A DNA stretch of 64,000 bases from Pseudomonas sp. Irchel 3A7 (GTDB taxonomy: Bacteria; Pseudomonadota; Gammaproteobacteria; Pseudomonadales; Pseudomonadaceae), in assembly GCF_900187565.1 (NCBI RefSeq), contig NZ_FYED01000016.1, positions 62,001 through 126,000 of the forward strand. The letters are read 5' to 3'. Below the pieces are notes generated by a model. The model worked only from the letters and a program-made list of their open reading frames with translations. It was not told where the DNA came from and ran no database searches. The translations under genes and the position numbers were made by a program. Below are positions 57,291 to 64,000 of the stretch, piece after piece. Position 1 is the first letter of the stretch. Every line of letters begins with the position of its first letter.

Positions 57291-58622
57291 CTATTCGGTA
57301 CGGCCGCTGATGCGTTGGCCCCAGGCCTTGGCGGTGGTGACCAGCTGTTGTTCATCCAGGCGTGTCAGGCGACGATCGTCGAGCAACTGCTTGCCGGCGA
57401 CCCAAAGGTGTTTCACGCAGTCCCGGCCCGTGGCGTATATAAGCTGCGAAACCGGGTCGTAGACCGGCTGCTGGGCCAGACCGGAGAGGTCGAACGCCAC
57501 GATGTCGGCGGCTTTGCCGACTTCCAGCGAGCCGACATCGGCCTCGATTCCCAGGGCGCGTGCGCCGTTGAGGGTGGCCATGCGCAGCGCGCGATGGGCA
57601 TCCAGGGCGGTGGCCGAACCGGCGACGGCCTTGGCCAGCAGCGCAGCGGTGCGGGTTTCGCCGAGCAGGTCCAGGTCATTGTTGCTGGCGGCGCCATCGG
57701 TGCCCACGGCGACGTTGACCCCGGCCTGCCACAAGCGCTCCACCGGGCAGAAACCGCTGGCGAGCTTCAGATTCGATTCCGGGCAATGAATCACGTTGGT
57801 GTTGCTTTCTACCAGCAGAGCCAGGTCTTCATCGCTGATCTGGGTCATATGGACCGCCTGGAAGCGCGGCCCCAGCATGCCCAGGCGAGCGAGGCGGGCC
57901 AGTGGGCGCTCGCCACGCTGTTCGACCGCTTGCTGCACTTCGAAGGCGGTTTCGTGCACGTGCATGTGAATAGACGCGTCAAGCTCTTCGGCGATCACCC
58001 GGATTTTTTCCAGGTTTTCATCGCCCACGGTGTAGGGTGCATGGGGGCCGAAGGTAACTTTGATGCGTTCGTGGTGCTTGAGATCGCCAAACAGCTCGAC
58101 GCCCTGACGAATGGCTTCGTCCGCCGAGCTGGCACCGGGGATCGGGAAATCGAGGATCGGAATCGCGATCTGCGCACGAATGCCGCTGTTGTGTACGCGC
58201 TCGCTGGCAACCTTCGGGAAGAAGTACATGTCAGAGAAGCAGGTGATGCCACCTTTGAGCTGTTCGGCGATGGCCAGATCCGTGCCGTCGCGTACAAAAT
58301 CCTCGTCGACCCATTTGGCCTCGGCCGGCCAGATATGGTTTTCCAGCCAGGTCATCAGGGGCAAATCATCGGCCAAGCCACGGAACAGGGTCATTGCCGC
58401 GTGTCCGTGGGCATTGATCAGCCCGGGACTGAGCAGCGTGTTCGGCAGTTCGCGGACTTCGCTTGCGTTAAGCTTCAGGGCGGCGGAGCGTGGGCCGATA
58501 AAGACAATGCGCCCGTCGCGGATACCCAGGCCATGGTCCTTGAGGACAACGCCGGCGGGTTCGACGGGTACCAGCCAGGTCGGCAGCAATAACAGGTCGA
58601 GCGCAGCGGCAGTGTTCGGCAT
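57291..58622 (-). CDS. mtaD: Methylthioadenosine deaminase (TRZ/ATZ amidohydrolase)
   Basis: A 443-residue amidohydrolase. Metal ligands are in LLSPGLINAHGHAAMTLFRG, IHMHVHETAFEVQQA and VAVGTDGAASNNDLDLLGET; GVELFGDLKHHERIKVTFGPHAPYTV is the third His region. In P. aeruginosa the orthologue (PA3170) deaminates 5'-methylthioadenosine to methylthioinosine, which a phosphorylase then cleaves to MTR-1-P, the substrate of MtnA encoded divergently 108 bases away. ATG 58622 is chosen by family N-terminus; the frame continues far upstream through mtnA, antisense. Confidence 0.93.
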   Translation of the reverse strand: MPNTAAALDLLLLPTWLVPVEPAGVVLKDHGLGIRDGRIVFIGPRSAALKLNASEVRELPNTLLSPGLINAHGHAAMTLFRGLADDLPLMTWLENHIWPAEAKWVDEDFVRDGTDLAIAEQLKGGITCFSDMYFFPKVASERVHNSGIRAQIAIPILDFPIPGASSADEAIRQGVELFGDLKHHERIKVTFGPHAPYTVGDENLEKIRVIAEELDASIHMHVHETAFEVQQAVEQRGERPLARLARLGMLGPRFQAVHMTQISDEDLALLVESNTNVIHCPESNLKLASGFCPVERLWQAGVNVAVGTDGAASNNDLDLLGETRTAALLAKAVAGSATALDAHRALRMATLNGARALGIEADVGSLEVGKAADIVAFDLSGLAQQPVYDPVSQLIYATGRDCVKHLWVAGKQLLDDRRLTRLDEQQLVTTAKAWGQRISGRTE

Positions 58623-58668
58623 CGAGGGGCGGTTCCAGTGCTTTTGTAAAGGATGGCGAAGTATACCC

Positions 58669-58697
58669 GAGCGTCTTCGCGGGGGGATCGCTATAAT
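58669..58697 (+). promoter_or_regulatory. Candidate promoter of mtnA
   Basis: TATAAT at 58692-58697, 33 bases before the mtnA start, with a poor -35 (GAGCGT) 17 bases upstream. Perfect -10 in a GC-rich intergenic region shared with mtaD. Confidence 0.6.
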
Positions 58698-58730
58698 CGA
58701 CGGCTTTTGTTCATGAGTGCGGGGTGTGGG

Positions 58731-59807
58731 ATGCGCGATCGACTGTTGGCTGCGGAGAAGGTGAAGGCCATCGATTGGCGTGATGGTGCCCTGTATCTGC
58801 TGGATCAGCGTATTTTGCCGTTCGAGGAAACCTGGATTGCCTACACCAGCGCAGCTGGCGTGGCCGAGGCAATTCGCTCGATGGTGGTGCGCGGCGCACC
58901 GGCAATTGGCATCAGCGCGGCCTATGGCATCGTGCTGGCAGCCCGCGCCCGGATTGCTGAAGGGGGCGACTGGTACGCCGCGCTGGAGGAGGATTTCGCG
59001 CTGCTCGCCGATTCCCGCCCCACTGCGGTCAATCTGTTCTGGGCCTTGAATCGCATGCATGACCGGCTGGATCGCCTGAAAGGCAATGCCGATCCGCTGG
59101 CGGTGCTGGAGGCCGAGGCCATCGCCATTCATGAAAGTGATCGCGAAGCCAACCTGACCATGGCGCAACTGGGTGTCGATCTGATCCGCAAGCATCAGGG
59201 CAACGCCCAGGCGATCCTGACCCATTGCAACACGGGTGCGCTGGCCACTGGTGGCTTCGGTACGGCGCTGGGGGTGATTCGCGGGGCGTTCATCGAGGGT
59301 ATGGTCGAGCGTGTCTACGCTGACGAAACCCGTCCATGGCTGCAAGGCTCACGGCTGACGGCCTGGGAGCTGGCCAACGAAGGCATCCCGGTGACCCTCA
59401 ATGCCGATTCCGCCGCGGCCCATATCATGAAAACCAAGGGCATTACCTGGGTGATCGTGGGTGCGGACCGGATCACGGCCAATGGCGACGTGGCGAACAA
59501 GATCGGCACCTATCAATTGGCGGTCAACGCCATGCACCACGGTGTGCGTTTCATGGTGGTGGCGCCGAGTTCAACCATCGACATGAACCTGGCCAGCGGC
59601 GACGACATTCCGATCGAAGAGCGCGATGGCCGTGAGTTGCTTGAGGTCGGCGGCAAGCGGGTCGGGGCTGAGGTCGATGCGTTCAACCCGGTGTTCGACG
59701 TGACGCCTGCGGATCTGATCGATGCCATCGTCACTGAAAAAGGCATCGTCGAGCGGCCGGACACGGCGAAAATGGCGCAGTTGATGTGTCGCAAGCGTCT
59801 GCACTGA
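58731..59807 (+). CDS. mtnA: S-methyl-5-thioribose-1-phosphate isomerase MtnA
   Basis: A 358-residue isomerase of the methionine salvage pathway converting MTR-1-P to MTRu-1-P. Start MRDRLLAAEKVKAIDWRDGA, then VRGAPAIGISAAYG, the catalytic Cys in LTHCNTGALATGGFGTALGV, the catalytic Asp in VIVGADRITANGDVANKIGT, and APSSTIDMNLASGDDIPIEE. Length matches the family. ATG 58731 is the family start; an in-frame ATG at 58713 is six codons upstream. Divergent from mtaD, one step away in the same salvage pathway. Confidence 0.96.
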   Translation: MRDRLLAAEKVKAIDWRDGALYLLDQRILPFEETWIAYTSAAGVAEAIRSMVVRGAPAIGISAAYGIVLAARARIAEGGDWYAALEEDFALLADSRPTAVNLFWALNRMHDRLDRLKGNADPLAVLEAEAIAIHESDREANLTMAQLGVDLIRKHQGNAQAILTHCNTGALATGGFGTALGVIRGAFIEGMVERVYADETRPWLQGSRLTAWELANEGIPVTLNADSAAAHIMKTKGITWVIVGADRITANGDVANKIGTYQLAVNAMHHGVRFMVVAPSSTIDMNLASGDDIPIEERDGRELLEVGGKRVGAEVDAFNPVFDVTPADLIDAIVTEKGIVERPDTAKMAQLMCRKRLH

Positions 59808-59834
59808 TCATCTCTGGCGCCTGATAAATAGCTA

Positions 59835-59906
59835 TCGCGGGCAAGCCCGCTCCCACAGGTTTTGTGAGCGCCACCGATCCCTGTGGGAGCGGGCTTGCCC
59901 GCGAAG
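59835..59906. repeat. REP pair, class GCGGGCAAGCCCGC (copy b)
   Basis: TCGCGGGCAAGCCCGCTCCC.. and complement, 20 bases apart, after mtnA. Confidence 0.9.
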
Positions 59907-60233
59907 AGGCCCTAAAAGTCAACAAATCAGCCCGAATCAGACCTGGTTTCTTCATTCAACCCGGCTCTAAGCCCCTCTGATCCCCTTCAAGCCTGCCATC
60001 AGTCAACTAACTACACTCCATGCGCATCTGGGGGATAGGTGCGTGGCGGCTCTTGTGATAACATCCGGCGGTTTCCAGGGTTGCCCGATGGGGCGACCTT
60101 TACTGCGCAGATCCATGGCATAACTCGTTGATTTGTCGTAAGTCGGTGCATGGCACTCAGCCTGCAGCGGCGAGCTTCGTTCGTCCCATATGGATGTGAC
60201 GAGGTTTCACCAGAAAAAGGAATCAGGCTTCTC
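59907..60233. promoter_or_regulatory. gyrA upstream region
   Basis: 327 bases without a gene. It should carry the gyrA promoter; TTGTGATAACATCC around 60053-60067 is a possible -10 region but no convincing -35 is seen. The ribosome site is weak (AAAAGGAATC, 60216-60225). Confidence 0.4.
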
Positions 60234-62903
60234 ATGGGCGAACTGGCCAAAGAAATCCTCCCGGTCAATATCGAAGACGAGCTGAAGCAGTCCTACCTCG
60301 ACTACGCGATGAGCGTAATTGTCGGGCGGGCACTGCCGGATGCGCGCGACGGCTTGAAGCCCGTGCACCGGCGTGTGCTGTTCGCGATGAGCGAGCTGGG
60401 TAACGACTTCAACAAGCCGTACAAGAAATCTGCCCGTGTTGTCGGTGACGTGATCGGTAAGTATCACCCGCACGGTGATACCGCGGTGTACGACACCATC
60501 GTTCGGATGGCGCAGCCATTCTCGCTGCGTTACCTGCTGGTCGACGGTCAGGGCAACTTCGGTTCGGTGGACGGCGACAACGCCGCGGCCATGCGATACA
60601 CCGAAGTGCGCATGACCAAGCTGGCGCACGAGCTGCTGGCTGACCTGCACAAGGAAACCGTGGACTGGGTGCCAAACTACGACGGCACCGAAATGATCCC
60701 GGCGGTCATGCCGACCCGTATTCCCAATCTGTTGGTCAACGGCTCCAGCGGTATCGCCGTGGGCATGGCGACCAACATTCCGCCGCACAACCTCGGTGAA
60801 GTCATCGACGGTTGCCTGGCGCTCATCGACAACCCCGAGCTGACTGTCGACGAGCTGATGCAATACATCCCCGGTCCGGACTTCCCGACCGCCGCGATCA
60901 TCAACGGTCGCGCCGGCATCATCGAGGCCTACCGCACCGGTCGCGGCCGTATTTACATGCGTGCCCGCTCGATCATCGAAGACATCGACAAGGTCGGTGG
61001 TCGTCAGCAGATCGTCATCACCGAACTCCCTTACCAGCTGAACAAGGCACGTCTGATCGAGAAGATCGCCGAGCTGGTCAAAGAGAAGAAGCTCGAAGGC
61101 ATCACCGAACTGCGCGACGAGTCCGACAAGGACGGTATGCGCGTCGTGATCGAGCTGCGCCGCGGCGAAGTGCCGGAGGTGATCCTCAACAACCTCTACG
61201 CCCAGACCCAGCTGCAAGCCGTGTTCGGTATCAACATCGTCGCGCTGATCGACGGCCGCCCGCGGATCCTGAACCTCAAGGACCTGCTGGAAGCCTTCGT
61301 CCGTCACCGTCGCGAAGTCGTGACCCGTCGTACCGTGTTCGAACTGCGCAAGGCGCGTGAGCGTGGACACATTCTGGAAGGTCAGGCAGTTGCCCTGTCG
61401 AACATCGACCCGGTCATCGCCCTGATCAAAGCCTCGCCAACGCCATCGGAAGCCAAGGAAGCGCTGGTCAGCACCCCTTGGGAGTCCTCGGCCGTGGTGG
61501 CGATGGTCGAGCGTGCCGGTGCCGATTCGTGCCGTCCGGAAAACCTCGATCCGCAATATGGCCTGCGCGACGGCAAGTACTTCCTGTCGCCGGAACAGGC
61601 GCAAGCCATTCTGGAACTGCGTCTGCACCGTCTGACCGGTCTGGAACACGAAAAACTGCTGGCCGAGTATCAAGAGATCCTCAACCAGATCGGCGAGCTG
61701 ATCCGCATCCTCAACAGCGCCACGCGCCTGATGGAAGTGATCCGCGAAGAGCTGGAAGTGATCCGCGCCGAGTACGGCGATGTACGTCGCACCGAAATCC
61801 TCGACGCCCGTCTCGACCTGACCCTGGGCGACATGATTCCGGAAGAAGACCGTGTCGTGACCATTTCCCACGGTGGCTACGCCAAGTCCCAGCCGCTGGC
61901 TGCGTACCAGGCCCAGCGTCGTGGCGGTAAAGGCAAGTCGGCCACCGGCGTCAAGGATGAGGACTACATCGCTCACCTGCTGGTTGCCAACAGCCACACC
62001 ACGCTGCTGCTGTTCTCCAGCAAGGGCAAGGTCTACTGGCTGAAAACCTACGAAATCCCTGAAGCATCCCGTGCGGCCCGTGGTCGTCCGCTGGTCAACC
62101 TGCTGCCGCTGGATGACGGTGAATACATCACCACTATGCTGCCGGTCGAGGAATACACCGAAGGTCACTACATCTTCATGGCTACCGCCAACGGTACCGT
62201 GAAGAAGACCCCGCTGGAATCCTTCAGCCGTCAGCGCAGCGTCGGTCTGATCGCGCTGGAACTGGACGAAGGCGACGTGCTGATTTCTGCCGCGATCACC
62301 GATGGCGAACGTGAAGTCATGTTGTTCTCCGATGGCGGCAAGGTGACGCGCTTCAAGGAATCCGACGTTCGCGCCATGGGCCGTACCGCTCGCGGTGTGC
62401 GCGGCATGCGTCTGCCGGAAGGCCAGAAGCTGATTTCCATGCTGATCCCGGAAGAAGGCAGCCAGATCCTCACCGCTTCCGAGCGTGGTTACGGCAAGCG
62501 TACGGCGATCACCGAGTTCCCTGAGTACAAGCGTGGCGGCCAGGGCGTTATCGCCATGGTCAGCAACGAGCGTAACGGCCGTCTGGTCGGCGCGGTACAG
62601 GTGCTGGACGGCGAGGAGATCATGCTGATTTCCGATCAGGGCACCCTGGTGCGTACCCGTGTCGATGAAGTTTCCAGCCTGGGCCGTAACACCCAGGGTG
62701 TGACCCTGATCAAATTGGCCAAGGATGAAACCCTGGTCGGCCTTGAGCGGGTTCAGGAACCGTCGGAAGTCGAGGGTGAAGAGCTCGAAGGTGAAGGTTT
62801 TGAAGGTGAAGAGGGTGCCGGGTTTGTCGGTGAGGTCGTGAACGACGACGCCGCCGAAGACCAGCAACTCGACGCCGCTGCTGACGAAGAGCCACAAGAG
62901 TAA
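60234..62903 (+). CDS. gyrA: DNA gyrase subunit A
   Basis: An 889-residue gyrase A, the DNA-cleaving and wrapping subunit of the type II topoisomerase that introduces negative supercoils. The active-site Tyr122 is in AAMRYTEVRM; the quinolone-resistance region reads KYHPHGDTAVYDTIV with Thr83 and Asp87, the usual wild-type residues in Pseudomonas, so no resistance change is evident. The GyrA-box YQAQRRGGKGKSATG marks the wrapping C-terminal domain, followed by a Glu-rich acidic tail (EGEELEGEGFEGEEGAG). ATG 60234 gives the family start MGELAKEILPVNIEDELKQS. Confidence 0.98.
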   Translation: MGELAKEILPVNIEDELKQSYLDYAMSVIVGRALPDARDGLKPVHRRVLFAMSELGNDFNKPYKKSARVVGDVIGKYHPHGDTAVYDTIVRMAQPFSLRYLLVDGQGNFGSVDGDNAAAMRYTEVRMTKLAHELLADLHKETVDWVPNYDGTEMIPAVMPTRIPNLLVNGSSGIAVGMATNIPPHNLGEVIDGCLALIDNPELTVDELMQYIPGPDFPTAAIINGRAGIIEAYRTGRGRIYMRARSIIEDIDKVGGRQQIVITELPYQLNKARLIEKIAELVKEKKLEGITELRDESDKDGMRVVIELRRGEVPEVILNNLYAQTQLQAVFGINIVALIDGRPRILNLKDLLEAFVRHRREVVTRRTVFELRKARERGHILEGQAVALSNIDPVIALIKASPTPSEAKEALVSTPWESSAVVAMVERAGADSCRPENLDPQYGLRDGKYFLSPEQAQAILELRLHRLTGLEHEKLLAEYQEILNQIGELIRILNSATRLMEVIREELEVIRAEYGDVRRTEILDARLDLTLGDMIPEEDRVVTISHGGYAKSQPLAAYQAQRRGGKGKSATGVKDEDYIAHLLVANSHTTLLLFSSKGKVYWLKTYEIPEASRAARGRPLVNLLPLDDGEYITTMLPVEEYTEGHYIFMATANGTVKKTPLESFSRQRSVGLIALELDEGDVLISAAITDGEREVMLFSDGGKVTRFKESDVRAMGRTARGVRGMRLPEGQKLISMLIPEEGSQILTASERGYGKRTAITEFPEYKRGGQGVIAMVSNERNGRLVGAVQVLDGEEIMLISDQGTLVRTRVDEVSSLGRNTQGVTLIKLAKDETLVGLERVQEPSEVEGEELEGEGFEGEEGAGFVGEVVNDDAAEDQQLDAAADEEPQE

Positions 62904-62910
62904 GTGGACA

Positions 62911-62948
62911 TGAGGGGGCGGATGAAAATTCGCCCCCTTGTTGTTTGT
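62911..62948 (+). terminator. Terminator of gyrA
   Basis: AGGGGGCG-GATGAAAATT-CGCCCCCT followed by TGTTGTTTG, 8 bases after the gyrA stop. Confidence 0.8.
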
Positions 62949-62982
62949 CCGTACGGAAAATGTCGACACCCATGGATATCCC

Positions 62983-63072
62983 CTGTGGGAGCGAGCCTGC
63001 TCGCGAAGCAGGCGCCGCGGTATCTCTGAAACACCGCGGTGAAGCATTCGCGAGCAGGCTCGCTCCCACAGG
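62983..63072. repeat. REP pair, class GCGAGCAGGCTCGC (copy 8)
   Basis: Inverted units flank an inner CCGCGGT/ACCGCGG stem, in the gap between gyrA and serC. Confidence 0.9.
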
Positions 63073-63153
63073 TTGTCTGCTTCAGCAGGGACCCTGTGTC
63101 GATTGATAATGTGATTTATTGCGTGATACCACCAAATCAGAGCGAGATTGGAT

Positions 63154-64000
63154 GTGAGCAAGAGAGCCTATAACTTCTGCGCCGGTCCTGCGGCGCTTCC
63201 CGAAGCTGTCCTGCAGCGCGCCCAGGGTGAACTCCTCGACTGGCACGGCAAGGGCCTGTCGGTCATGGAAATGAGCCATCGCAGTGATGAGTTCGTGTCC
63301 ATTGCCACCAAGGCCGAGCAGGATCTGCGTGATCTGCTGAATATCCCCTCGAACTATAAAGTGCTGTTCCTGCAAGGCGGCGCCAGCCAGCAATTTGCCC
63401 AGATTCCGCTGAACCTGCTGCCCGAAGGTGGCTCTGCCGACTATATCGACACCGGTATCTGGTCCCAGAAAGCCATTGAAGAAGCGTCGCGCTACGGCCA
63501 CGTCAACGTTGCCGCTACCGCCAAGCCCTACGACTATTTCGCCATCCCCGGCCAGAACGAGTGGAAGCTGTCCAAGGACGCGGCCTACGTTCACTACGCG
63601 CCGAACGAAACCATCGGCGGCCTGGAATTCCAGTGGATCCCGGAAACCGGTGATGTTCCGCTGGTGGCCGACATGTCGTCGGACATTCTTTCGCGCCCGA
63701 CGGATGTCTCGCGCTTCGGCATGATCTACGCCGGCGCCCAGAAAAACATCGGCCCGAGCGGCATCGTGGTCAACATCGTTCGCGAAGACCTGCTCGGTCA
63801 CGCCCGTTCCCTGTGCCCGACCATGCTCAACTACAAGATCGCGGCCGATAACGGCTCGATGTACAACACTCCGCCGACCCTGGCCTGGTACCTGTCCGGC
63901 CTGGTATTCGAGTGGCTGAAAGAACAGGGCGGTGTCGAAGCCATCGGCAAGCTCAATGAAGTGAAGCAGCGCACGCTCTACGACTTCATCGATGCCAGCG
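63154..64000 (+). CDS. serC: Phosphoserine aminotransferase, partial (3' end outside window)
   Basis: About 282 residues of the PLP enzyme that converts 3-phosphohydroxypyruvate to phosphoserine (and serves pyridoxal synthesis). The GTG at 63154 gives the family start MSKRAYNFCAGPAALPEAVL; an ATG two bases earlier is followed by TGA and cannot be used. FLQGGASQQFAQIPLNLL, ADMSSDILSRPTDVSRF and the PLP-lysine motif YAGAQKNIGPSGIVVNI are present. The gene runs off the window end. It follows gyrA, as in other Pseudomonas genomes. Confidence 0.96.
   Translation, partial: MSKRAYNFCAGPAALPEAVLQRAQGELLDWHGKGLSVMEMSHRSDEFVSIATKAEQDLRDLLNIPSNYKVLFLQGGASQQFAQIPLNLLPEGGSADYIDTGIWSQKAIEEASRYGHVNVAATAKPYDYFAIPGQNEWKLSKDAAYVHYAPNETIGGLEFQWIPETGDVPLVADMSSDILSRPTDVSRFGMIYAGAQKNIGPSGIVVNIVREDLLGHARSLCPTMLNYKIAADNGSMYNTPPTLAWYLSGLVFEWLKEQGGVEAIGKLNEVKQRTLYDFIDAS

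Noticed and set aside
57291..59345. Long N-terminal extension of the MTA deaminase over mtnA
   Set aside because: The extra 241 residues are antisense to mtnA and have no domain; ATG 58622 gives the known family N-terminus.
60460..60510. Possible quinolone-resistance mutation in gyrA
   Set aside because: Residues 83 and 87 are Thr and Asp, the normal wild-type residues in Pseudomonas; nothing unusual.
60207..63161. 984-codon open frame antisense to gyrA
   Set aside because: It mirrors the strongly conserved gyrA frame, is His/Gln/Val-rich with no family motifs, and has no ribosome site; a typical high-GC shadow.

Overview
The window is chromosomal DNA of a Pseudomonas, most likely from the P. 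fluorescens group. This rests on the gene content (serC-gyrA-mtnA/mtaD-ubiG-mupP-SDR block, rluB-scpB-scpA-yciO-rnm block, etfBA next to ETF-QO, the NAGGN osmolyte operon, an rbdA-like gene), the high GC content, and many Pseudomonas-type REP pairs built on a GCGAGCAGGCTCGC-like core. I see no rRNA, tRNA, CRISPR array, insertion sequence, prophage or replication origin.

Layout. 0-5.1 kb: yciB (cut by the window edge, minus strand), then a co-directional run rnm, yciO, scpA, scpB, rluB (RNA turnover, condensin accessory subunits, 23S pseudouridylation). 5.1-7.4 kb: a long leader region with a Trp-containing mini-ORF in front of an aromatic amino-acid permease. 7.4-11.4 kb: ETF-QO divergent from etfBA, feeding electrons from acyl-CoA and related dehydrogenases into ubiquinone; the shared spacer carries a PsrA-like site and a perfect palindrome. 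11.4-17 kb: a solute-binding protein plus two lipoproteins (one OmpA-like), a MocR regulator, small exported or hypothetical proteins and a START-domain protein. 17.2-19.3 kb: an LtaS-type membrane sulfatase.

19.8-25.3 kb is the most unusual piece: a 1372-residue anchored protein that joins a carbohydrate-binding-like segment, a PQQ sugar-dehydrogenase-like propeller, a c-type haem motif and the DUF1587/1592/1595/1588/1585 domain series. It is followed 2 bases later by a Tat-signal DUF1552 protein. 25.3-27.6 kb: a tiny DUF3309 membrane protein, an SDR, YnfA, a CsrA paralogue and YheU. 27.7-32.6 kb: the three-gene NAGGN osmoprotectant operon (amidotransferase, GNAT/ATP-grasp synthetase, M42 peptidase). 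32.9-37.7 kb: a 1604-residue LRR protein with a C-terminal NEL-type E3 ubiquitin ligase signature, a probable eukaryote-directed effector.

37.7-50.2 kb: mnmC, a double-domain PPK2 kinase, a thiolase, an EamA exporter, fumC, a DUF2059 protein, bolA, trhO, a DsbA-like protein and an ABC exporter. 50.4-54.8 kb: two c-di-GMP proteins (RbdA-like PAS-GGDEF-EAL and a GGDEF cyclase) flanking a haem-oxygenase-fold protein. 54.9-64 kb: SDR (YciK), mupP (MurNAc recycling), ubiG (ubiquinone), divergent mtaD/mtnA (methylthioadenosine salvage), gyrA and the 5' part of serC.

REP pairs mark most 3' ends and several intra-operon gaps. Start sites were chosen from Shine-Dalgarno sequences, translational coupling and recalled family N-termini. 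All functional calls are from reading the sequence and family knowledge; no database search was run.
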